Shown piece after piece: positions 36,344-46,959 of a DNA stretch of 64,000 bases. The position numbers and the translations under genes were made by a program. Source of the DNA: Magnolia sinica (taxonomy: Eukaryota > Streptophyta > Magnoliopsida > Magnoliales > Magnoliaceae). Location: positions 51,067,658-51,131,657 of the forward strand of contig NC_080583.1 of assembly GCF_029962835.1 (NCBI RefSeq), written 5' to 3'. The notes under the pieces are model-generated. The model was not told the DNA's origin and searched no databases. It was given only the letters and a program-made list of their open reading frames with translations. The first letter of the stretch is position 1; each line of letters begins with the position of its first letter.

Positions 36344-37313
36344 TCAAATTTGACCATCCTTTAAGGTTAACAATAGTCAATTACCATTATTACCTATAGT
36401 ACCGTCCACCTAATTTTGAATGGAGACGGACACTATTTTCTGTCTCCAGTACCAACGTCAGTACTGGCATGTGTTATGTGGTACTCACCTTAATGCACGT
36501 GTTTTTTTTTTTAATTTGGAGGTGGATTGGCTAGCGTGGTTAAAGACCAGCTGTTCAAAAGAGATCAAAGTTACATGTCCCATAATAGTGTATTTATTAT
36601 ATCTATACCATTCATTCATTTGGCAAGATCATTTTAAAGCTTGAATCTAAAAATGAGTCATATCTAAAGCTCAAGTAGAGCACACCATTAAAACATTCAT
36701 AAGTCCCACCACTACATTTATTTTTCATCAAATCTATTAGTAAATTCACACAAACATGAATTAAATGAAAAAACAAATATCATTTTGATCCAAAACTTCT
36801 ATGACCCTCAAAAGGGTAGGCATTCAATCTCCGTTGCTTTTTACAGTGTAGTCTATTTAATATTTGAATTTGTCTATTTTTTTTTTTTACTCAAGCCTCA
36901 TGGTAAGCTCAAAAAATAGATAGACCTGGTGATGAAATCCATGTATCTTAGTGACATCAACAAGACATCAGCATGTATGGTACACCAGCTAATCGGCTTC
37001 CATTTTATTAACCCGGTGAATTTACTTTTTGAGTTCATTTTACTGCACCAGCCAAAAAATAAAGTAGATCTAAATCCCAAGTGTACCGCACCACAAGCCA
37101 TTCAAAACTTATGAACCGTGCTATAATGATCATTTGTTAGCCGACTTGTTGATTAAGTTAGGTAGACATGTACGGAAGGAAATTACAAGAACCTTTATCT
37201 AATTCCCATGAGTTAGTCGACAGTTAGATTTACTCATTTTTGGGTATGGCCTTAAATTGACGGACACATACATCATTGTAGGCCCAATAGAGCTTTTCCA
37301 GCACGGGTCACTG

Positions 37314-37383
<70 letters not shown>

Positions 37384-37560
37384 CTATTACACCCATCACC
37401 TGCGGCCTTCATTTTAGACTTAAAATAAAAATCATCTCAGATATACAGCTCAAGTCGCCAGTGCCATCCGGAGAATAAAGTTGGAATGCCCACCATAGGT
37501 ATGTGTGTGCATACACTATGATGTGAATCTTTAATCCAACCCATTAATCAGGTGTAACTC
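36101..37560. repeat. GTGGGCC-family repeats with long TA and CA/TA microsatellites
   Basis: A (TA)n run of about 66 bp spans 36277-36342. A compound (CA)n(TA)n spans 37315-37378, and poly-T runs are present. The surrounding sequence holds degraded dispersed-repeat copies (GGTGGACCATGAG at 36172; AGCTCATTTTA-like words). No gene is visible. Confidence 0.55.
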
Positions 37561-38449
37561 ACGCGGAAAAATTGAAGATACAAAAATCAATCTTATCTGT
37601 TGATTATGTCGGCCAAACCACATGAACTTAAAGGTTTTAGGAGAACTTTACAAATTTTCCGTTGTTATCCCCTGTTAGAGACTTTTATCGGGCTGATTCT
37701 TTGCATTTACCGTTAAAATAACGTCTCTCACGCTATGGACGGAGTAGATTACCATATATAACGTTCTGGGCCTCACAGAACTGGTTGTTTTACGCAGCTG
37801 TGTAGAACAAACCTGGGAGACGATTCCGGTCCGTGAAGGACCCGGAGCCTGAGTCGCTGCCTCGAGTCTAGAACTCGAGATGGACAGGTTCAAACTTCAA
37901 AATATTGGTTTTAACGAATCGTATAAATGTTTCGACCTTTCAATACGGTACGTGGCTCGTATATTTTCATAGGGTACGCAGTTTTTTCAGTTATAGCTAT
38001 TAGGACCTATGTTTCTTTAATCCAGACCGTTGGTCTGTCTTTGCCCACCATGGATGGATTATGAATAAGAAGTTTTAACATTTATATTTTTTTGGGAGTG
38101 ATAGATGGTTAAGAAAAGAAATAAACATTCATCTTAACAGGGGCCTAGCATTCATTGATCATGGGGCTCGCTCCATCAGAGCTCACTGACTAAACAGTGG
38201 AATGGTATGGATTTGAATAATGGTACCGATTTGAATGATGGGCCTCAAATAGTTCAAAAACACAAAAACTAAACTGGACTCATATTCATTGGGGTCGGGT
38301 TGGCTCCCACACGCAACTCAACTCGATATTCAGTTATTAAATTATTAAGAATAATTAAGTAATAATAGTTTCTATGAGTAAAACTGACATGTTGGGTGTA
38401 AAATGAAGGGGATGGCTTGGTGTTAGCACTTGACTGCTCATGATAATGA
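37561..38449. other. Intergenic, no gene recognised
   Basis: No coding similarity. The minus-strand open frame at 37893-37675 has no domain and no plausible gene context. Confidence 0.35.
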
Positions 38450-38765
38450 TGTTGGGAGAGAGATCTCTTCTCTAAAACATGTATAATAATATGGTAATCA
38501 GAAGAATGGAAAAAAAAAAAAGAAGAGTAAATTATAACTCAAAGATTTATATGGTTCCTTTCCGTGCATCCAAGGATTTACATCAATCTACTATGCTCAA
38601 AGCAAAAATTTAAAAACAACTCTAAATACAATGACAACTCTCCATCTCTCACGACATAATATATATTACTCTGAACAAACTAAGATTTACGTAAAATTTC
38701 ATATGAAATAGTGATGGATGGATGAATAGTACACCTATGATGATCTGACTCCACCGATCTTAACA
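38450..38765 (-). repeat. LTR (3') of an old copia element, minus orientation
   Basis: It starts TGTTGGGAGAGAGATCT and ends CTTAACA. It is clearly similar along its length to 50987-51321 (shared AAAGATYTAYATGGTTCC, CAATACAATGACAACTCTC and ACACCTMTGATGAT). A polypurine tract reading TCTTCAAGTAGGAGAT on the minus strand abuts its right side, so this is the 3' LTR of a minus-strand element whose 5' LTR is at 50987. Confidence 0.75.
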
Positions 38766-38798
38766 ATCTCCTACTTGAAGATTGATCATAAGCAATCT

Positions 38799-39893
38799 GT
38801 CACGACCTTAAATCTAAAACCATGGTTAAGACTAACCCCAGCCTTAGGGATAGAGTCATGACTTGGGTTATGGAAAAAGTAAACATTCATATTATTGGTC
38901 TCGAATTCGGCCACTTGGAACATGTCTGTGGATTGTGGGTGTACCAAAACCAATTGGGTCTGATTCAAATCGTCACCACTGACTCCTGGCGTTGAGATAG
39001 AGCAAGGTTTGGTCATGAGCTTAATCGTTCATCTATTCAGCCAACTGTTGTGTGCTCGTTATTCAGGCGATTGGCGGAGGTTGAGGTTCTTCCTCTAATG
39101 AGCTCTTTCTTACCTTGAAAATTCAAAGACTTTCAAAGGTGCAACAGTTATATATTTGAAACGGAAAATATTGAGAAGAGATGAATGCAGGCAAAAACGT
39201 GTAACTTACCACTACAGTGAGATCACTGACCTGTCTTAGAGCAGCATAGTGCTTCTAAAAGCAGCATGTAGATGAGCGAGGCAAAGGCAATGCCAGAGAT
39301 TACAACTAAGGTAGTGTATGAGTGTAGGTAGACGTGTTCCTAAACTAAGCTCTTACTTCAGATCCGGCATGTAGGCGCAAATGGAAGTGAATTACAGCTA
39401 ATGACTATGGCTAAGAGTCGGTCCGACATATGCGCATGGACGAACTAAGATTAGATCTACACTAAGGGTCTATTGTTACTGAGCAGGGCATAGATAAACC
39501 TAGATACACAACATTACGCTGGATTTGTGGTTGGGTTTTTGGATTCAGAGGGAACTCTTTACTCTAGATCTGCTTATGCTATTTATAGCTTTCTAGAGAA
39601 AACTGAAGAACAACCGCTAGTCCACGTGGTGCCTTCACATGCAACCAACTGGGAAAAGAGCAATTACATTTCATTGATCGTGATCTTATCTTCATTTTAT
39701 ACTTAGAAAGTGCTTAGGGTTGACACTGCTGGAACAACTACTCGCCTTTATCCGAAGAAAACTAAAAAAGCCGAAAACAATCTCGAAAAGGTGAACTGAT
39801 CCCCAATCCCCTGACGGATGCTTTGTAAATATCTTATGTCACTTGGCTACATCTGCACCGTTTATCTGGTCCACACAGATTTTGGTATAAACA
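38799..39893 (-). repeat. Probable 3' LTR of a Tat-like gypsy element, minus orientation
   Basis: The segment starts TGTCACGACC and ends GGTATAAACA, and is followed at once by TTCCCCCCTCAC, which on the minus strand is a polypurine tract (GTGAGGGGGGAA). That places a 3' LTR of a minus-strand element here. The partner 5' LTR was not found on the right side of the nest and may be deleted. The left border is inferred from the end of the surrounding copia sequence. Confidence 0.45.
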
Positions 39894-40140
39894 TTCCCCC
39901 CTCACATTTCTAGCTATTCGACAAAGAATGGTTGGAAATGTGGTTTTGCATTAATGGGTTGGCCACGACTTAATATCTTTGCTTCTTAGATAACAAACGG
40001 TGTTGATGTCCTTTTATTCTTTGTGTCATGAAATACTATGTGTCACCTAGAGAATACGTTTTCGTATCTCTGAAGCAACTTTTATCTCAGAATTTGTTTT
40101 GATCATTATGCGACAATTAATGCAACACATGTGGTGGCCT

Positions 40141-40228
40141 TATATATGCTATCTCGTCTTCTTTCTTCATCTCTTGTTTGTTTTTCTTTCTCTTAAAACC
40201 CTAATTTTCCGCTTCACTATTTGTCGTC
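40141..40228 (+). promoter_or_regulatory. TATA box and leader of the antisense PMD gene
   Basis: TATATATGC at 40141 is followed by a CT-rich leader containing AAAACCCTAATTTTCC (40194-40209), a telo-box-like AACCCTAA element common in plant leaders. A start codon at 40229 follows. The promoter faces into the gypsy element, against the direction of its pol. Confidence 0.5.
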
Positions 40229-40282
40229 ATGGCTCTGAAGAAATCAAAACTTTCTGAAATTCTAGTATCTCTGACTACTTCT
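40229..40282 (+). pseudogene. N-terminal fragment of the PMD gene, cut by copia insertion
   Basis: ATG at 40229 gives MALKKSKLSEILVSLTTS, open up to the exact left border of the copia element at 40283. The rest of the gene resumes beyond the element at 45433. Assignment to the PMD gene rests on strand, order and the leader upstream. The 18 residues alone have no recognisable domain. Confidence 0.45.
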
Positions 40283-40864
40283 TGTTGCGCAGCACGCCAA
40301 CAACGCTAGTGAACCGAGATCCAATTTCTAGTATCACCCACAAACAATAAACAAGAAAAAATATAACCTAGAAGAAGAATCAAAGCATTCTACACAAACC
40401 ACAAGACAGAATATACGTGGAAAAATCCCAAACAAGGGTAAAAAAAATCACTGGTGCAAGCTTCCACTATGAAGAAAAATGAGATTATAAGCAATATACT
40501 AACCTTTTCCCTTTAGACATATAGAGAAAGCCCTTTGCATACACCTTAGAATAACTCTCATAACCCTAGAAAAGCCCCAGGGACCCCTATTTATAGTTTA
40601 GACAACTTCCCTTTCGCACCCTTACGAAACCGACTTAAATTTCTCAGTTCGTATCAAATCTGCAAAACGAATCTGCGTAACCTCGACTGGTTGAGCAAGC
40701 TACTCGACTGGTCGAGCGTCGAGCACGGGCCTCGACCGGTCGAGTACCTCGGAACCAAAAAACTGATGCTCGCTGGACTTTGAGTTGAGCCAGTCCTCGA
40801 ATGGTCGAGTGGGCCACTCGACCGGTCGAGCAACCCTGTCCAGATGTGACTCCACATCCCAACA
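40283..40864 (-). repeat. Copia 3' LTR
   Basis: Contains five copies of the palindromic box CTCGACYGGTCGAG (40682-40835), where the other LTR has seven. This accounts for most of the length difference. Confidence 0.9.
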
Positions 40865-40934
40865 ATCCCCCACTTGGAGACACATCACCATAAACCTATG
40901 TCTTCTACATCCGGAGTGCACCACCTCCCCATCT

Positions 40935-42068
40935 TCAAGCCTGAAGACCAATCAAAGCTGAACAGAGCTTCAGCTTCTCCCGTGTGACCGCCTTGGTTAG
41001 CATATCCGCAGGATTCTCACTTGTATGAATCTTCTCTAGAGCAATTAATCCATCTTCCAGTAACAAACGTATGAAGTGATATTTGATGTCAATATGAAAG
41101 ACTAAATTCTTAGCCAAGTGTATTGCACTCTGACTGTCACTGTACATCTTGCAATCTGCTTGCTTCTTACCCAACTCTTCCATGAAACCTTGCATCCACA
41201 CCATCTCCTTGCATGCTTTTATAGTTGCAACATATTATACTTCCGTTGTACTGATAGATACTATCTTCTGTAACTGAGAGACCCAACTGACTGCAGCACT
41301 ACCCAGAGTAAAGACATAACATGTAGTGCTTCTTCTGCTGTCGATATCTCCTGCCAAATCTGAATCTATGTAGCATTGTAGCTTGATTTCTGATCCTCCA
41401 TAACACAGCCCTACATCCTTAGTACCTACTAAGTATCTAAGGATCCACTTCACAGCTTCCCAATGTTCCTTCCTGGGGTTGTTCATGAACCTACTAACAA
41501 CTCCCACTGCTTGAGCAATATTTAGCCTCATGCGCACCATAGCATACATGAGACTCCCAATAGCTGACGCGTATGGGACTTTAGCCATGCAGTCCCTTTT
41601 CTCCTGCGTCTTCGCACCTTGTTCCTTAGAAAGCTTGAAGTGGTTGGCTAATGAAGTGCTAACCGGATTAGTACCTCCCATATAGAATCAATCAAGTACC
41701 TTGGCTATGTACTCTGCCTATGACAAAACTAGTTTCTTATTTTTCCTGTCATGCTTTATCCTCATGCCTAGGATTTATTTTGCAGCTCCTAAATCCTTCA
41801 TGGAAAATTCTTTAGACAGTCGTCTTTTGAGATCTGAGTTGTTCTTCATGCTCGATCTGACCATAAGCATATCATCAACGTACAGAAGAAGGATGATGTA
41901 AGACGTATCAAACTTCTTCAAATAGCAATACTGATCTACTTGACATCTCTTAAAACCATTTCCCGACATGAAACTGTCGAACTTCTTGTACCACTGCCTC
42001 GGGGCCTGCTTCAGGCTATATAGACTCTTCTTTATTCTACACACCTTGTTCTCCTTTCCTTGTGCCAC
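40935..42068 (-). pseudogene. Copia reverse transcriptase and RNase H, broken
   Basis: 42068-41775 reads CRIKKSLYSLKQAPRQWYKKFD and LLLYVDDMLMV, the copia RT palm with an intact YVDD. The same frame continues through stop codons near 41775, 41700 and 41235 into SALYAMV-like RT thumb and RNase H sequence (41681-41235: MYAMVRMRLNIAQAVGVVSRFM, CYIDSDLAGDIDSRRSTTCY). It then reaches MYSDSQSAIHLAKNLVFH, ADMLTKAVTREK (41204-40935). All segments share one frame, so only point-mutation stops interrupt them. Confidence 0.85.
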
Positions 42069-42361
42069 GTATCCTGTCGGCTAATGCATATATATCTCTT
42101 CTTTAATGTCGCCATGAAGAAAGGTTATCTTAACATCTAGTTGCTCTAGATGTAAGTCCTATATAGCCACTATACTCAAGACAATGTGAATTGTAGACAT
42201 TTTCACCACAGGTGAAAATATTTCAGTGAAGTTGATACCTGCCTTTTGTTAGAACCCTTTCACAATCAATCTAGCCTTGTATCATTTTGAACCATTGTGC
42301 TCTTCCTTCAGTCTGTAAACCCACTTGTTATGAAGAGCTTTCTTACCCTTGGGTAGAGTGA

Positions 42362-43922
42362 CTAGCTCCTATGTACGATTAGACTCAAGAGAGTATCCAT
42401 GGCCTGCTCCCACTTAGCCCGTGTATCTAACTGTAATGTCTCTTCAAAACACTCTAGTTCACCATTATTTGTCAGCAGTAGATAATATAAGGAGGGTGAG
42501 TATCGGATCGTGGGTCTCCCCTCCCGAGTAGACCTCCTTACAACTGGTGTTTGCGACTCTGCCTTATAATACTCCTGTGCATGATCATCCTGTGGCACTG
42601 TAACACTTGTGTCCGGTAAATCTTCCAACTCTATGAATTCTTTCTCATCAGCCTTATTTTGTTGCACATTAACCTTATACATCACTTTTTCATTGAAGAC
42701 TACATCTTTGCTTCTGATGATTTTCCTGTTTTCTATATCCCAAAACCTGTAGGCAAAATCATGCTTCCCATAGCTTATAAACGTGCACCTCCTGGACTTC
42801 GCATCCAGCTTGTTTCTATGCTCTGCATCAATGTGAACATATGAAGTGCAACTAAACACTCTGAGATGTGTAAGGTTCACTTCTTTCCAAGTCCACGTTT
42901 CTTCTGGTAGCCTACCATCCAATGGTGCTGAGGGACTTCTATTGATGAGATATGCGACAGTATTCATGGCATCTGCCTAAAACGTCTTGGGCAACCCTAC
43001 ATGTAACCTCATACTCCTGGTGCGCTTAAGGATATCCTGTTAACGCGCTTAGCCACACCGTTCTACTGTGGTGTCCCTGGAATCATTTTCTGATATTCGA
43101 TTCCATTTGCTGCACAATACTCCTCAAACCTCTTATCACAGTACTCTCCCCCATTATTTGATCTGATACATTTTACAGTTTTACCTATCTCATTTTCTAC
43201 CATTACTTTCCACTTCTTAAATACATCGAATACATCAGATTTATGCTTTAAGAAATAGACCCATATTTCCTACTAACATTATCAATAAAAGAAACAAAAT
43301 AACGTGAGTCATCAAGAGATGATACCTGTGCTGGTCCCCACACATCAGTGTGTACAAGCTCCAATAGATGTGTCTTTGGAACGCGTCCTGTTTTCTTAAA
43401 ACTTACCATCTTCTGCTTACCATACATGCAGTCCTCGCAAAATTCCAAGTCAATAGACTTCAGCCTTGGCAGCTTCCCTTTTGATAATAGCAATTTCATC
43501 CCTTTCTCACTCATATGTCCCAACCTCTGATGCCATAATTGCCCGTTCACTCCAGTTGATGCGACTGCGAGTGAACTATACGATCCTAAAGTCACGTACA
43601 AAGTACCTTCTTTCTTACCTCGAGATATTACCAAGGCACCTTTTGTGATCTTCCAGGAATCACTAGTGAATGTCGTCACATATCCGGTATTGACCAACTG
43701 CCCCACTGATATCAAATTCCATTTCAAACTCGATACATGTTTGACATCCTTCAATTTCAAAGTCGTTCCATCTTTCTGATTTATATGAATGTCTCCCTTT
43801 CTAAGAATACTGCACGGCTCATTATCACCTAGGTAGATTCTCCCGATGTCACTTAACACATAATCACGCAGAACTTCTTTACACGAAGTGGCATGAAACA
43901 AAGCACCCGAGTCTATGACCAA
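42362..43922 (-). pseudogene. Copia protease end, GAG-pre-integrase and integrase, broken
   Basis: Minus-strand 43922-43248 starts with the copia protease box (VIDSGALFHAT). It then reads LWHQRLGHMSEKGMKLL with the CxxC of the integrase zinc finger (FCEDCMYGKQ) and VHTDVWGPA and FIDNVSRK of the DDE core. 43247-42968 is frameshifted (an RSNNGGEY-like motif and GTPQ-N-GV remain visible). 42967-42362 gives MNTVAYLINRSPSAPLDGRLPEETW and LRVFSCTSYVHI, the integrase C-terminal region. At least two frameshifts separate the pieces. Confidence 0.85.
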
Positions 43923-43999
43923 GACTCATTCCTTGCATCAAGAGACAAGATCAACGCCTCTGTGTCACTCTCCTCAGATAGATTCACTAAATCATTCCC

Positions 44000-44617
44000 G
44001 CATTGAGAGCTTCCTTCTTGATTCTTAAACACCTTGTAATCACCTTTAATCTGTCCTTTCTTCCCACAATGCCAACACCCATCTTTATCTTTCGGTCCCT
44101 TAGACTTCTTCCTCGACTTAGAACGTCCGTGTTTATTGCCTCATTTGTTCAGCGATTTTTCTCTTCCTTCAACGTTTAGAGCATTCCCTGAATCCCCTAA
44201 AACTCCCGATGTCTTTCTTCTAGATTCTTTGTTGAGAATTAGACCGGCCACATCATCGAACTTCAGCTTTGTCGAACTTAAAGAATTGCTCACGGCAATC
44301 ACCAAACCATCCCAACTGTCTGGTAAACTGGACAAGATCAATAACGCCCTAACCCCATCCTCAAAAATAATGCCAACAGATTTTAATTGGCTCGTGACTA
44401 TATTGAACTCGTTTAGATGTTCAACCACGCTCCCACCATCTGACATCTTCATGTTCAATAGCCGTTTCATGAGATGAACCTTGTTGGACGCTGAGAGTTT
44501 TTCATACATCGTAGCTAGGGCTTCCATTAATTCTTTTGTGGTTTTTACCTTGGATATATTAAAGGTGACGATCTTAAACAAAGAGAGTCGGATCGTTCCT
44601 AAAGCCTTCTGATCCAA
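44000..44617 (-). pseudogene. Copia gag with zinc knuckle
   Basis: Minus-strand 44617-44141 reads MDQKALGTIRLSLFKIV, ELMEALATMYEK, HLNEFNIVTSQLKSVG and ILSSLPDSWDGLV, a classic copia gag (UBN2) core. A stop near 44140 is followed by a basic stretch and the CCHC-type knuckle WHCGKKGQIKGD (about 44080-44045), in which the last Cys/His are altered. The start of gag in 44700-44618 is also disrupted. Confidence 0.85.
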
Positions 44618-44818
44618 TAAAAATCATTCATCATCTGTTATCTTCTCTGGTTTCTTCTCTTTTCCTTCTAGAGGAATATAGAGGTCCTTCTGATACAGAT
44701 AATCCTCCATCTGCATCTTCCAGAAGGCAAAGTTTGAACCATCAAACTTCTTAATTCTAATCTTTCATTCTTCTGTCATCGCTCCCACTTCAACTAAACT
44801 AATAGCTTTGATACCAGT

Positions 44819-45432
44819 TGTTGCGCAGCATGCCAATAACGCTAGTGAACCGAGATTCAATCTCTGGTCTCACCCACAAACGATAAACAATAAGAAATAT
44901 AATTTAGAAGAAGAATCAAAGCATTCCACACAAACCAAAAGACAAAATATACGTGGAAAAATCCCAAAAAATGGTAAAAAACCATGGGTGCAAACTTCCA
45001 CTATGAAGAAAAATGAGATTACAAGCAATATACTAACCTTTTCCCTTTAGATGTCTAGAGAAAATCCTTTGCCCACACTTTAGAATAACTCCCATAACCC
45101 TAGAAAAGCCCTAGAGACCCCTATTTATAGTTTACGTAACTTTCCTTTCGCACCCTTGCGAAATTGACTCAAATTTCCACAGTCCGTATCAAATCTACAA
45201 AAAGAATCTGTATAACCTTGACTGGTCGGGCAGGCTACTCGACTAATCGAGCGGACCCTCGACCAGTCAAGCATGGGCCTCGACCGGTCGAGCACTTCGG
45301 AACCAAAAAAATGATGCTCGCTAACTTTGAGTTGAGCCAGCCCTCGACTGGTCGAGTGGGTCACTCGACCGGTCGAGCAAGGCACTCGACTGGTCAAGCA
45401 GTCCTGTCCAGATGTGATTCCACATCCCAACA
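44819..45432 (-). repeat. Copia 5' LTR
   Basis: About 90% similar by eye to the 3' LTR. Seven palindromic CTCGACYGGTCGAG-type boxes lie at 45218-45402. The PBS adjoins its left edge. Confidence 0.9.
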
Positions 45433-46330
45433 GATTTATGCTCAAAAGATTAGTAAATAAATATTTGGAGATTTGGAAGTCACTAATGAATAGTTTACAT
45501 GACAAAGATCCAAGGAAACCAAGTGAGGAATAAGATAAGTCCCCCTGTTATGGCTGAAACATCTTGATGAGTGGGTATATTGGTATTAGCATGTCAAAGC
45601 ATAATTTCTCATTCAATAGACCGAGATTGACATAGCTGAATGCATTCATTTGTCAACATGCAAGATTAAGCCCAATCCTACTCTCGTTCTTGCGGTGGCT
45701 TGCTTTTGAGTCATTTGACCAACTCATTTCATTTTCATTGTGGCCCTATGAGTCCGACCATGATGGATGTCTATGTTTTAACGTCTCTTCTTTTGTCAGG
45801 ATACCAATTTAATCCAAGATCTGCCCATGACAAGCCTTCATTTGATGTCGGCGATATATGTTTATCATATACTACGTTCATGGAACAGAAATGCAAAATC
45901 GAAGGAGAGGTTGGCCATCGGGAGAATTGTTCTTTCATCCCAATGTAGATTTGTCGGTCACTTGTCTATGTTAAGGCTGACAAAATAACTAAAGAGTATG
46001 TTGGTCTAGTTGACTTTCTTACATCCGGAACGCAAGTAGTGGTTACTCCTTTCATTCTTCCTCATTTCTATTATAATATACATACCCTGACTTTCAACGA
46101 TCCATATTTGGTAGGCGATCCTTTCTGGTTACTCAAATTGTGGCTTTGCGAATATTTTCACAACTTCAGTGGTAAAACTGTGGGGACCACTAGACAACTA
46201 ACTTCTTACGAGTATTGTCAAATTAAGGATTTTGTAAAGCCTATCTCCTTTGATGAGTGCCTGCATCATCTCTCTTCCCTTTAGCTTGATGAGCCCTATA
46301 AATACATTCATGGGCTTCACCCGTAACTCT
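45433..46330 (+). pseudogene. Plant-mobile-domain (PMD) protein remnant, antisense in a gypsy element
   Basis: 45539-45700 yields LLWLKHLDEWVYWY and IAECIHLSTCKI-like pieces, after which a frame change near 45705 leads to TNSFHFHCGPMSPTMMDVYVLT. 45750-45945 continues YQFNPRSAHDKPSFDVGDICLSYTTFMEQ. After a TAG at 45946 the same frame gives EYVGLVDFLTSGTQVV, PFILPHFYYNIHTLTFND, GDPFWLLKLWLCEYFH and SFDECLHHLSSL, with DEPYKYIHGLHP after a stop at 46282. The FHFxxGPMxPTxxDVxxLT and GPFWLLQLWLxEYF motifs are the PMD (aminotransferase-like, MAIN/MAIL-related) signature. At least four lesions make it dead. It lies head-to-tail with the promoter and ATG at 40141-40282, from which the copia element separates it. 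Confidence 0.8.
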
Positions 46331-46959
46331 AAGCACTTTTATGATGTTTAAACGTTTCATGAGAAGGTCGTCATGTCCTTTTTAGAATAACTCATCATTA
46401 TCAGGAAATAATTGTATGCTTTTCTTTTAATTTTTCGGTCAACTTTGACATCTAGATTCTTTAGATACCGAATTATAGGTAATTTTTAATCATCTTGATC
46501 GATTTTTAGTTTCCAGATTCTTTTGTATGGCTTCCATTTATCCACAAATGGCAACAATCACACCTGAGCTTTCATAGACCTTTATATGATCCCTTCTGGA
46601 AGTCTAAGATTGGAAGAAAGTTGTGTCATTTTGTTGCCGTTAATATATTCTTCCTTAGGGAGGAAATCTATTGTGGCTTCGTCAAAACAACATAATATTT
46701 TTCTGGTCAACACTAAATAAGGAATTAGTATTTCACTTTCACACTTCTACCTAGTGTTAATTTGATTAATGACTAATTAGTATTTCACTTGGTTAAATAC
46801 TCTCCATTGATTAAATACTCACGTTTTCATCTTAATCAATGAAAAAAATGACAGTCTTTCCTGTTGAATTTGAAATGAATTGGTGAGAATAATTGACTGA
46901 CTAAGAAAATTTCATAATTCTTTTTTGTTCTTTGAAGGTTGTGTTTATGATAGCCCGTC
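46331..46959. other. Between PMD remnant and gypsy RT; perhaps the PMD C-terminus
   Basis: Plus-strand frames keep short PMD-like stretches (FHEKVVMSFLE just after 46345) and then become anonymous. The region lies between the end of the antisense gene and the truncated pol of the host gypsy element. Confidence 0.35.

Larger units (their letters stand above)
40283..45432 (-). mobile_element. Ty1/copia LTR retrotransposon, nearly complete, minus strand
   Basis: The element is 5150 bp. The 3' LTR is 40283-40864 (582 bp) and the 5' LTR 44819-45432 (614 bp), each TG...CA bounded. The primer-binding site (TGGTATCAAAGC on the minus strand) lies at 44805-44816, and a polypurine tract (CCAAGTGGGGGAT) adjoins the left LTR. 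Minus-strand order is gag, zinc knuckle, protease, integrase, RT, RNase H, which is copia order. The gag style suggests a Tork/TNT1-like lineage, tentatively. A TATA-like TATAAATA lies in each LTR (40589-40596 and 45122-45129, minus). The flanks CTTCT and GATTT do not form a target duplication. It splits the PMD gene. Confidence 0.9.

Noticed and set aside
36277-37378. Possible CRISPR or other direct-repeat array at the TA and CA runs
   Set aside because: They are simple dinucleotide microsatellites in a plant genome, with no spacers.
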